A stretch of DNA of 64,000 nucleotides from Nitrosomonas nitrosa (GTDB taxonomy: Bacteria > Pseudomonadota > Gammaproteobacteria > Burkholderiales > Nitrosomonadaceae), in contig NZ_QAOO01000008.1 in the NCBI RefSeq assembly GCF_003051105.1, positions 80,439 to 144,438 of the forward strand. Reading direction: 5' to 3'. A program made the translations under genes and the position numbers. Positions within the stretch are counted from its first letter, which is position 1; each line of letters begins with the position of its first letter. A model generated the notes under the pieces. It made no database searches and was not told where the DNA came from. It was given only the letters and a program-made list of their open reading frames with translations. Positions 31,829 through 39,897 of this stretch are shown piece after piece.

Positions 31829-32692
31829 TTAGAATAAAGCAAGGTATGCATGGTTAAGCGTATTTCCCCAAAACAGGGCAATAATGCCGCCTCCAGCGAG
31901 ATAAGGACCAAACGGGATCGCCGAGTTGCGTTGATATTTCTTAAAAATTATCAGAAAGATACCGACTGTTCCACCTACAAACGAGGAAAAAAGAATGACC
32001 AATGGTAGCATTTGCCAGCCCAGCCATGCGCCGATGGTTGCGAGCAGCTTGAAATCGCCGTATCCCATACCTTCCTTACCCGTCGTCAACTTGAAAATCC
32101 AATATACGGACCATAGCGCGAGATAACCTGCTACCGCGCCGATGACTGCCGACTGAATATCGGTAAAGCCGTTCGCTAAATTGAATAATAGGCCAAGCCA
32201 GAGCAAGGGAAGTGTCAAGACATCGGGTAATAACTGCGTATCGAGATCGATGAAAGTGAGCGCAATCATTACCCAAATAAAAATGAGAGCAGCCATAGCT
32301 GCCGAGCTGAAACCGAAGTGCCAGGCGGCCAAACCGCTCAACGCCCCGGTGAGCATTTCGACAACAGGGTAGCGTAGGGAAATACGTGCATGGCATTGTG
32401 AACAGCGTCCCCGCAGAAACAGATAGCTGAGAAGGGGGATATTCTCGAACAGAGTAATGCTATGACCGCATTGGGGGCAAGTTGAACGGGGTGTTATAAG
32501 ATTGAAATCCGGCAAATTGTGGTGGTGGTCTTCTCCACGGAGCTCGGCGCATTGTTGCTGCCAAGCGCGTTCCATCATTCTGGGTAATCGATAAATGACA
32601 ACATTCAAGAAACTCCCGATGACTATTCCTATGATAGTACTGAAGATGATGAATAGCGTGGGCGCATCCTGGAGCGTTTCAATTAGCGACAT
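31829..32692 (-). CDS. pilD: Prepilin peptidase
   Basis: A 287-residue integral membrane aspartyl protease that cleaves and methylates type IV prepilins and related pseudopilins. The cytoplasmic loop has two zinc-binding pairs (CPQC and CSQC). The catalytic aspartates lie in FIDLDTQLLPD and GYGDFKLLA. There are about eight membrane helices. It lies directly downstream of pilC. Confidence 0.95.
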   Translation of the reverse strand: MSLIETLQDAPTLFIIFSTIIGIVIGSFLNVVIYRLPRMMERAWQQQCAELRGEDHHHNLPDFNLITPRSTCPQCGHSITLFENIPLLSYLFLRGRCSQCHARISLRYPVVEMLTGALSGLAAWHFGFSSAAMAALIFIWVMIALTFIDLDTQLLPDVLTLPLLWLGLLFNLANGFTDIQSAVIGAVAGYLALWSVYWIFKLTTGKEGMGYGDFKLLATIGAWLGWQMLPLVILFSSFVGGTVGIFLIIFKKYQRNSAIPFGPYLAGGGIIALFWGNTLNHAYLALF

Positions 32693-32713
32693 ATTTTTAT
32701 GATAAATATTGTT

Positions 32714-33934
32714 TTAGACGACTTGGCCCATTTTAAAAATGGGTAAATACATTGCGATAACCATACCCCCGATCAACGTGCCGAGAACGACCATAATGAG
32801 CGGTTCCATCAAGCTGGAGAGCGCTTCTACGGCATTGTCGACTTCCGCTTCGAAGAAATCGGCGATTTTACTCAACATCGAATCTAGCGAGCCCGATTCT
32901 TCCCCAATTGCCACCATTTGGAGAACCATACTAGGAAAAACATTCGTTTGGGTCATCGCATCAACTAGACTATTTCCGGTACTGACTTCAAGCTGTATTT
33001 TTTTTGTGGCATCGTAATAAACATGATTCCCCGCTGCACCGGCAACGGATTCCAATGCTTCAACCAGTGGAACACCCGCTGCAAACATGGTTGAGAGTGT
33101 ACGAGACCAGCGTGCAATGGTGGCTTTTCTGATGACCTCGCCAAAAATAGGCAATCTCAATGCAAGCCGGTCCATTATACGTTGCATGGTTGCTGAGCGT
33201 TTCCATATATAAAAAAAAGTATAAAGACTTGCACCGATACCACCAAAAATTGCCCACCAATAATCAACGAAAAAATCAGAAATAGCCATAACAAGGAGCG
33301 TGGGCGCAGGGAGATCGGCTCCAAAACCTTCAAATAATTCCTTGAATGAGGGAATTACAAAGATCATGATGACCGCTGTGATGATGAAGGCAACGACTAT
33401 AATCGACAGGGGATAGAACAACGCAGATTTGATCTTTCCTTTGATTGCCTGAATTTTTTCTTTATAAGTCGCCAGCCGGTCCAACAAATTATCCAAGATA
33501 CCGGCCGCTTCGCCAGCGGCGACCAAATTACAATAGAGTGAATCGAAATAGAGTGGGTATTTACGGAATGCATTGGCAAGGCTGCTTCCTGTTTCAACGT
33601 CCAATTTGATATCCATCAGTAGCTTACTGACTGCTCGGTTACTATGTCCTTTTCCGACGATATCGAAAGCTTGTAACAATGGGACGCCGGATTTCATCAT
33701 GGTAGCAAGCTGACGCGTGAACAAGGTAATATCCTTAGCTTTAATGGTACCACTCGATTTGGTTTTGGTAACCTTGGTAACGCGGATACCTTGGCGGCGT
33801 AGCGTGGATGTAACTATGATTGCGCCCGCTGCGCGCATTTCTCCCTTTACAGCCTTGCCAGAACGATCTTTACCTTCCCAGGAGAAGCTGACTTCTTTGA
33901 TTTTTTTTTCTGGCCGTGTTGAGATTGTTGCCAT
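32714..33934 (-). CDS. pilC: Type IV pilus inner-membrane platform protein PilC
   Basis: A 406-residue GspF/PilC protein with two repeated cytoplasmic domains (FTRQLATMMKSGVPLLQAF and RTLSTMFAAGVPLVEAL) and three membrane helices near residues 175, 225 and 380. A strong AAGGAG precedes the ATG. The assembly ATPase gene pilB, often directly upstream, is not in this window; an SDR gene occupies that place. Confidence 0.95.
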   Translation of the reverse strand: MATISTRPEKKIKEVSFSWEGKDRSGKAVKGEMRAAGAIIVTSTLRRQGIRVTKVTKTKSSGTIKAKDITLFTRQLATMMKSGVPLLQAFDIVGKGHSNRAVSKLLMDIKLDVETGSSLANAFRKYPLYFDSLYCNLVAAGEAAGILDNLLDRLATYKEKIQAIKGKIKSALFYPLSIIVVAFIITAVIMIFVIPSFKELFEGFGADLPAPTLLVMAISDFFVDYWWAIFGGIGASLYTFFYIWKRSATMQRIMDRLALRLPIFGEVIRKATIARWSRTLSTMFAAGVPLVEALESVAGAAGNHVYYDATKKIQLEVSTGNSLVDAMTQTNVFPSMVLQMVAIGEESGSLDSMLSKIADFFEAEVDNAVEALSSLMEPLIMVVLGTLIGGMVIAMYLPIFKMGQVV

Positions 33935-34094
33935 AACAACTCCTTATTAACCTAATTTTTTAATTAACTTACCCAAAATAGGGGGTACACGCGCCAATTG
34001 AATTACTGCTTCAAAAGCGGTGCAAAAAGTTTCTGTGAACTTAGGTAATAACGACCATTACTCTAAATTTGTTTAGCGATATGTTCGTCCTGTT

Positions 34095-34997
34095 TTATCC
34101 GTTTATACACGGGGCTACGTGAGCGATACCCGCAGCGACTGTCGGGTAGAGTAAATTGATATGTAATTCTTGCTTAATACGCGTGTTAGTCAACCGCCGC
34201 GATTCGTTCATGAATGATAATAGGCTGGGTGAGATCACATCCCTTGCCTGATGGCGAGGGATGCGTGGCGGACGAGGCAAACCGAAAGAATCGGCTACCA
34301 GATCGAAATAATCTCCCATCTTTAAATGGGAATCGTCACTCGCATTATAAATTCTGCCGGGTTTTCCATGATGAAGCGCGGCGCAAATGATACGAGCGAG
34401 ATCATCTGCGTGGATATGATTTGTATAACTGTCTTCATCGGCAGAAAGGACGGGCGTTCCTTGACGTAAGCGTGCAAGAGGAAGCCGATCGGCGGCATAG
34501 ATTCCCGGTACACGAAGAATGGAAATAGGCACATTGTTACGTGTGCCCCATTGTCGCACTTGCATTTCTGCGTCGACACGCCGTATAGCGCGTGCATTGG
34601 TAGGATTGAGCGGATGGTTCTCGCTCACCCATTCGCCCCGGCAATCACCATAGACACCGCTGGTACTGATATAGATCAAGCGTTGTGGTAGTATTCTCCT
34701 TTTTGCGAAAAGTGGTTGTCGAGTCAATGCGGCCAACAGGTGAGTTGTTCGTGGATCTTTTAGGCCGTCAGCGGGTGGTGGTGCGAGGTGCAATACTGCC
34801 TGTGCTATTCCAGCGAGTTTGCTGAGACTGCTGGGTTGATCAAGATCGCCGATTATGGGTGTAATAGCGTGAGCGCGTAATTTGCTGAAATTTTCAGGTT
34901 TTCGACATAAACCCAGGATCCGGTATCGATGTTGCAGCAGTGGTGCTACCCGTAAAGCGATATCACCGCACCCTACCATTAAAAGCGTTTTTTTCAT
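34095..34997 (-). CDS. NAD(P)-dependent epimerase/dehydratase-like SDR protein
   Basis: A 300-residue Rossmann protein of the extended SDR family (YeeZ-like). The cofactor loop is GCGDIALRVAPLL, close to GxGxxG. YISTSGVYGDCRGEWV contains the usual YxxxK position region in altered form. The substrate is unknown. It is divergent from the ferredoxin reductase at 35040. Confidence 0.82.
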   Translation of the reverse strand: MKKTLLMVGCGDIALRVAPLLQHRYRILGLCRKPENFSKLRAHAITPIIGDLDQPSSLSKLAGIAQAVLHLAPPPADGLKDPRTTHLLAALTRQPLFAKRRILPQRLIYISTSGVYGDCRGEWVSENHPLNPTNARAIRRVDAEMQVRQWGTRNNVPISILRVPGIYAADRLPLARLRQGTPVLSADEDSYTNHIHADDLARIICAALHHGKPGRIYNASDDSHLKMGDYFDLVADSFGLPRPPRIPRHQARDVISPSLLSFMNESRRLTNTRIKQELHINLLYPTVAAGIAHVAPCING

Positions 34998-35039
34998 TGT
35001 TATTTATTTTGTCAATCCGTCTTTTTATTTAACTGAGAA

Positions 35040-36080
35040 ATGTCGTATCAAATCATTATTAAGCCAAGCGAGCATACTTTCACTGTAGAGCCGGGTGAGA
35101 CAGTATTAGAGGCTGCATTGCGGCAAGGGTTGTCACTTCCTTACGGTTGTCGTAACGGTTCGTGTGGTGCATGCAAGGGAAAAATCGTACAAGGTATTGT
35201 TAATTATGGCAGATATAATGAAGAAACGCTTACAAACACGGAAAAACAACAAGGCCTAGCATTGTTTTGCTGTGCACAACCGTTGACCGATCTGATTATC
35301 GAGAGTCGTGAAGTGGACGCGATTAAGGATATCAAGATCAGGACAATGCCCAGTCGCGTACAAAAGCTCGAGCGCGTGGCGCCTGATGTGATGATTATTT
35401 ATCTGAAATTACCTGCGAATGAGCGATTGCAGTTTCTTCCTGGTCAATATATCGATATTTTATTGAAAGATGGCAAGAGGCGGAGTTTCTCGTTAGCAAA
35501 TGCGCCTCATGACGACGAGTTTTTGCAAATTCACGCGCGAAATTACGCCGGTGGTGTGTTTTCGGAGCATGTTTTTTTGCATATGAAGGAGAAAGATATC
35601 CTTCGATTTGAAGGTCCTCTCGGCTCTTTTATCCTGCATGAAAACGACGCAGATTTACCGATTATTTTTCTGGCAAGTGGGACTGGATTTGCCCCAATCA
35701 AGAGCATGCTCGAGCATATTTTTTATACAGAAAATACGCAGGAACGCCTACGAAAAATGACATTGTATTGGGGTGTGCGGACTAAAGCAGATCTTTATCT
35801 CGAGGATTTAGCACGAGAGTGGGCGCGGCAGCATCATAACTTCACATTCATTCCGGTATTGTCAGATGCGCTTCCCACAGATAATTGGACAGGCAGAACG
35901 GGGTTAGTGCACCAGGCTGTACTTGAAGATTACGAAAGCTTGGTAGGCTATCATGTTTATGCCTGTGGTTCGCCACTCATGGTGAAAGCAGCCTACCAAG
36001 ATTTTACGACCCTAAAAAATCTACCGGCTACTCATTTCTACTCAGATATTTTTGTACCTTCTGTCAGCGTATCTGTTTAG
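35040..36080 (+). CDS. 2Fe-2S ferredoxin / FAD-NAD(P)H reductase (CDP-6-deoxyglucoseen reductase-like)
   Basis: A 346-residue electron-transfer protein. A plant-type 2Fe-2S domain comes first (CRNGSCGACKG, with the fourth Cys in LFCCAQP), then an FAD domain (RRSFSLANAP) and an NAD(P)H domain (FLASGTGFAPIKSML). Such proteins are often annotated as CDP-6-deoxy-delta-3,4-glucoseen reductase, but no deoxysugar genes are nearby, so the true electron acceptor is open. It converges with hemY, four bases away. Confidence 0.88.
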   Translation: MSYQIIIKPSEHTFTVEPGETVLEAALRQGLSLPYGCRNGSCGACKGKIVQGIVNYGRYNEETLTNTEKQQGLALFCCAQPLTDLIIESREVDAIKDIKIRTMPSRVQKLERVAPDVMIIYLKLPANERLQFLPGQYIDILLKDGKRRSFSLANAPHDDEFLQIHARNYAGGVFSEHVFLHMKEKDILRFEGPLGSFILHENDADLPIIFLASGTGFAPIKSMLEHIFYTENTQERLRKMTLYWGVRTKADLYLEDLAREWARQHHNFTFIPVLSDALPTDNWTGRTGLVHQAVLEDYESLVGYHVYACGSPLMVKAAYQDFTTLKNLPATHFYSDIFVPSVSVSV

Positions 36081-36084
36081 GGTT

Positions 36085-37251
36085 TTAAGCTTGTTGCTTT
36101 TTCAACGAAAACCCTAGCCCTTTATGGTAATGATCGGCTGCTTCATCATGTTTCTCTAATTTTTCAAATAATTGTGCCAGTGCGAGATGTGCGGCCCGGC
36201 TGGGTTCGATCGATAAACTTGCTTCCAAGTAATTCTGAGCTTTACCCCATAGTTCACAGTAGGTACATAATTTTCCGAGTGTAAGTAACAATTCGGCATT
36301 GTTAGGATGTCTTCTCAGCCATCCTTCTGCACGCTGAATTTGCCAGCTTACGCTACCATCCAGACATTTAGCATAAAGTGAAATAAGCTCGGAATCTAAT
36401 TTCGAATCAATGCTTTGTTCAATGATTTTTTGAGCCATGGATACCTCGCCAAGCGCCATGTACGCACGCGCAGCCGTTGCTGCTAACCGGCTATCCAGTT
36501 TTTCTGCTGGGGATAGGCTATTCCAGTATTTATTAAGCGATTCTAAGTGTGCCCCATTTTTCTTGATATTTTCTATATGTGCATGGTGCTTGATTTGCTC
36601 GATCGCCGCTCTATTAACGGAATGGCGCTTTTCGAGGATACTGGCTAATTCCAGGACAGCATCCCAGTTTTGGGCTAATTGTTGTGCTTTTAATTCAAGT
36701 TGGAGCACTGAGGTACTTTGCAACCCCCCTTCTGAGTAAAGCGTTTGTAAGGCCTTCAGCGCTTCTTCGTAACGTTCCTCCTCGAGCAATAGCTCTGCTT
36801 GCGTAACGAGTCTTAGCTCCTTTTCTTCAGGGGCTTTTTGCTCTGAAATTGCGAGATAGTGGTCGCGTTGTGAATAATTTGCTTGTTTATGTGCAGAGCG
36901 CGCTGCAATGACAGCATTTATCGCGCTGATAGTAGAAGGGGAATTCGATTTCACTACAGAAGCCGCCGCCTTTTCCGCTTTATCAAAGCGTGCTTCGAAG
37001 AAAGCTTTGGTTGCAGTAAGCGTAGATTCATTAATTCTCTTCCGGTGTAAGCCAAATAGGTTTGCCAATAATCTTAGGAGGAGGTAGAAAAGAAAAAAAG
37101 CGGCAATCAAAACGATGATAAAAATATTTATCGTAAGCTCAATCTTGTAAGGTGGTACAACAAATAATACGGAGCCATGATCATATTGGGCGGCAATCAC
37201 AACAGCTGCAGCCGCAGCAAATAGAGTTAACACCCAGAGTACTAATTTCAT
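36085..37251 (-). CDS. hemY: HemY-like TPR membrane protein
   Basis: A 388-residue protein with two N-terminal membrane helices (residues 2-21 and 42-68) and a soluble tail of TPR-like helices (ERYEEALKALQTLYSEGG, WGKAQNYLEASLSIEPSRAAHLALAQLFEKLEKHDEA). It matches the proteobacterial HemY protein, which is linked to late heme synthesis but is not a protoporphyrinogen oxidase. The ATG overlaps the hemX stop by four bases. Confidence 0.9.
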   Translation of the reverse strand: MKLVLWVLTLFAAAAAVVIAAQYDHGSVLFVVPPYKIELTINIFIIVLIAAFFLFYLLLRLLANLFGLHRKRINESTLTATKAFFEARFDKAEKAAASVVKSNSPSTISAINAVIAARSAHKQANYSQRDHYLAISEQKAPEEKELRLVTQAELLLEEERYEEALKALQTLYSEGGLQSTSVLQLELKAQQLAQNWDAVLELASILEKRHSVNRAAIEQIKHHAHIENIKKNGAHLESLNKYWNSLSPAEKLDSRLAATAARAYMALGEVSMAQKIIEQSIDSKLDSELISLYAKCLDGSVSWQIQRAEGWLRRHPNNAELLLTLGKLCTYCELWGKAQNYLEASLSIEPSRAAHLALAQLFEKLEKHDEAADHYHKGLGFSLKKQQA

Positions 37252-38009
37252 TCATCCTCCCCATCTAGTATAAGCCGATAATTGCGTGCCGAAAGTTTGG
37301 ACAGCGCTTCGCCGATTGTATAACTGTGTAATTGATTTAACTCGTTTAGTATGTCGATGACTGACTCTGTTTGCTTGTCATAATGGCGATGTATCAAGTT
37401 TATCGCAAGCGCTAGATTTGTTTGAAAATTTGTTTGATCGTGAGTAAGCAGCGAATATTGTGCTAGACGTAATCTTAACTTGATGTTTTCACGGATGAGA
37501 TCGCGTTGAGAAGGTGACAGCAATTCAATTGACGGATCATCGATTTTCTGAATTCGTATAAGCTGTTGAAGATCATGCCCTATTTCATTTATAAATTGAT
37601 GCCAGCGATGACCTTGTGGTGATATGAGCTGTTCTAACGGAAAATTGACCTTAACCAAATGCGTATCCATCGCTAAGGGCAATGCATCAATCGACTCAAT
37701 CAGATGTGAGAGTCGATCCGCCAATGCAAGATGATCCGGGGATATTACGTCCTTACTGAGCTTATCAAGCTGCCTTTGAGTTTCTTCGGCGGTCGTTAGC
37801 ACTTCAGCGATGCGCTGGCGGGGCAGCTTGCCAAAGAAATCAACATTGTTCAGATATTCGGCCAGCGTTCGTTTTGTTTCAACGATATGGCCCTGTCTAT
37901 CTGCCCATTGCCATGTATAAAAAGCAATAATGGTCAAAAAGATTAAAAGCAGGATGGTCACGCCTAAGTGTGACGTTTTTGGTGGAGCTGTTTGTGTTTC
38001 TCTATTCAT
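37248..38009 (-). CDS. hemX: HemX-like membrane protein
   Basis: A 253-residue protein with one membrane helix (about residues 15-35) followed by long helices, in the normal hemX position between hemD and hemY. It is shorter than the E. coli HemX, lacking much of the N-terminal extension. The family was once called uroporphyrinogen-III methyltransferase; no methyltransferase motif is visible, and a scaffold or regulatory role is more likely. Confidence 0.85.
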   Translation of the reverse strand: MNRETQTAPPKTSHLGVTILLLIFLTIIAFYTWQWADRQGHIVETKRTLAEYLNNVDFFGKLPRQRIAEVLTTAEETQRQLDKLSKDVISPDHLALADRLSHLIESIDALPLAMDTHLVKVNFPLEQLISPQGHRWHQFINEIGHDLQQLIRIQKIDDPSIELLSPSQRDLIRENIKLRLRLAQYSLLTHDQTNFQTNLALAINLIHRHYDKQTESVIDILNELNQLHSYTIGEALSKLSARNYRLILDGEDE

Positions 38010-38028
38010 GATGTTCGAGAAGCCATTT

Positions 38029-38811
38029 TTAATTTTTAATTGATAAAAAATATTCCAGCAACCCTTTCACTAAACCTTCATCTCCAGCCGCAGTTATATG
38101 CACATCTGTCAACCCAAGTTCTGTTGCGATATGCGCAATTCGTTCATGTGCAGTAAATAAAGGCGTCTTTTTTAGTAATTGTTGGCCAACTTCGCCTATC
38201 ATGTCAAATAAATTATGCAAGCCTTCGCTACTTGTGATGGTAATTGCGTGCAAACCGTTATTTGCCCAGCTTTTCAGCAGTTGAGTCGGATCCGTTTTTG
38301 GCTTGCTGCGACGATAGCATTCGATATATTCCAGTTGGGCGCCACGTTCAATTAAGGTATCACCCAGTAAGCGACGGCCATCGTTCCCTCGAAATATGAC
38401 GATACGTTTATTGAGTACGTCTTGCAGAACCGGCTGCTCAAGTAGTGCTTCGCTGTCATTTCGGCCGGAAGGCACAATGATTTCATGGATGCCATATTGT
38501 CTTAGCTTGTTAGCGCTGCCTTCTCCTACCACGGCAATTTTCAGATGTGGTGGTATAGACCGGGTAGCCAGGATTAAACGCATGGCTTTGTCAACAGCGT
38601 TTGGACTGACAAAAATTGCTAAATCGAATTGATCGAGACGCTGAATCGCGCTCAGAAGAGGGTAAGGATCGTTGGTGTCAGCGATTTCTAACACCGGGAA
38701 CAACACAGGATTCCCCCCCACTTGCTTGATTCTGTCAACTAGATGAGTTGCTTGGTGTGCCGGGCGAGTGACTAATATGGATAAACCTGCTAGCGGTTGC
38801 ATTTCAGGCAT
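38029..38811 (-). CDS. hemD: Uroporphyrinogen-III synthase
   Basis: A 260-residue enzyme that closes hydroxymethylbilane to uroporphyrinogen III. Sequence conservation in this family is low, but the opening LAGLSILVTRPAHQATHLVDRI, the middle segment FRGNDGRRLLGDTLIERGAQLEYIECYRR and the ITSSEGL motif are typical. It lies 24 bases after hemC and 19 before hemX. Confidence 0.93.
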   Translation of the reverse strand: MPEMQPLAGLSILVTRPAHQATHLVDRIKQVGGNPVLFPVLEIADTNDPYPLLSAIQRLDQFDLAIFVSPNAVDKAMRLILATRSIPPHLKIAVVGEGSANKLRQYGIHEIIVPSGRNDSEALLEQPVLQDVLNKRIVIFRGNDGRRLLGDTLIERGAQLEYIECYRRSKPKTDPTQLLKSWANNGLHAITITSSEGLHNLFDMIGEVGQQLLKKTPLFTAHERIAHIATELGLTDVHITAAGDEGLVKGLLEYFLSIKN

Positions 38812-38835
38812 GAAATCATCTTTAGGTAATATTAT

Positions 38836-39774
38836 TTAGGCTAAAGCCGCCAAAATTTTATCCGCGCCTTGTGCTATTAGATTCTGGGCTAATTGCTGCC
38901 CAAGGGTTACACCAGCTTCCGGCTTGCCACATAATTCATCGCTTATCATGTTTGATCCATCGGGATTAGCGACAAAGCCGCGCAAAGTAAGCACACCGTC
39001 AGCAATTTCCGCATACCCACCCAGCGGAACTTGGCAGCTTCCTCCTAACATGCGGCTCATCGCGCGCTCCGCCTCAACACAATAAGCCGTTTCTGCGTGA
39101 TGCAAGGGCTGCATCAGTAACGCTAGATCAGCCCGATCATCGCGACATTCGATGCCGAGTGCCCCTTGCCCCACAGCCGGCAAACTTAATTCAGGTTCAA
39201 GCAATGAAGTGATCCGGTAGGTCAATTCCAGGCGTTTTAATCCCGCCGCGGCGAGTATGATCGCGGCAAATTGTTCCTCATCCAGTTTCCTGAGCCGTGT
39301 TTGAACATTTCCACGTAAAGGTTTCACCTGTAAATGTGGGAAGCGGGCACGTAATTGCGATTCGCGCCGCAAGCTCGAGGTACCGACGACACTGCCCTTT
39401 GGAAGCGCTTCGAGATGGGCATATTGATTAGAAACAAAAGCGTCACGGGGATCTTCACGTTCGGTGATGGCTGCCAACCTGAAACCCGGCGGCATATTCA
39501 TGGGCACATCTTTCATGGAATGAACGGCAATATCAGCGCGTCCATCTTCTAGCGCTTGCTCGAGTTCTTTGATGAATAATCCCTTTCCTCCTATTTTTGA
39601 GAGTGTGACATCAAGGATCTGATCGCCTTGGGTGGTCATGCCAAGTATGTTGATTTCGGTTTGCGGGTATAATTCACGTAATCGGTCCTTTATAAAATTG
39701 GCTTGCCACATGGCAAGCAGGCTTTCACGTGAAGCAATAGTAATTTTTGAAGGGGGTGTAAATGAATTTGACAT
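38836..39774 (-). CDS. hemC: Hydroxymethylbilane synthase (porphobilinogen deaminase)
   Basis: A 312-residue enzyme joining four porphobilinogens. The catalytic ALHSxKD-type motif reads AVHSMKDVP (Asp near 89). Arginines in [18 protein letters not shown] and the dipyrromethane cofactor Cys in [11 protein letters not shown] (about 244) are present. It is the first gene of the hemCDXY operon, divergent from ppc. Confidence 0.96.
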   Translation of the reverse strand: MSNSFTPPSKITIASRESLLAMWQANFIKDRLRELYPQTEINILGMTTQGDQILDVTLSKIGGKGLFIKELEQALEDGRADIAVHSMKDVPMNMPPGFRLAAITEREDPRDAFVSNQYAHLEALPKGSVVGTSSLRRESQLRARFPHLQVKPLRGNVQTRLRKLDEEQFAAIILAAAGLKRLELTYRITSLLEPELSLPAVGQGALGIECRDDRADLALLMQPLHHAETAYCVEAERAMSRMLGGSCQVPLGGYAEIADGVLTLRGFVANPDGSNMISDELCGKPEAGVTLGQQLAQNLIAQGADKILAALA

Positions 39775-39897
39775 TGAGCTTAATTTGGAAAGAATAGAAA
39801 ACTTTCAGATTCGCGCCATTTTAGCATGGTCATCTATCGTATGGATTGGAGCGTGTGTGAAAGATTTGATTTTTATAAGAAAGGGAGACGCATTGAG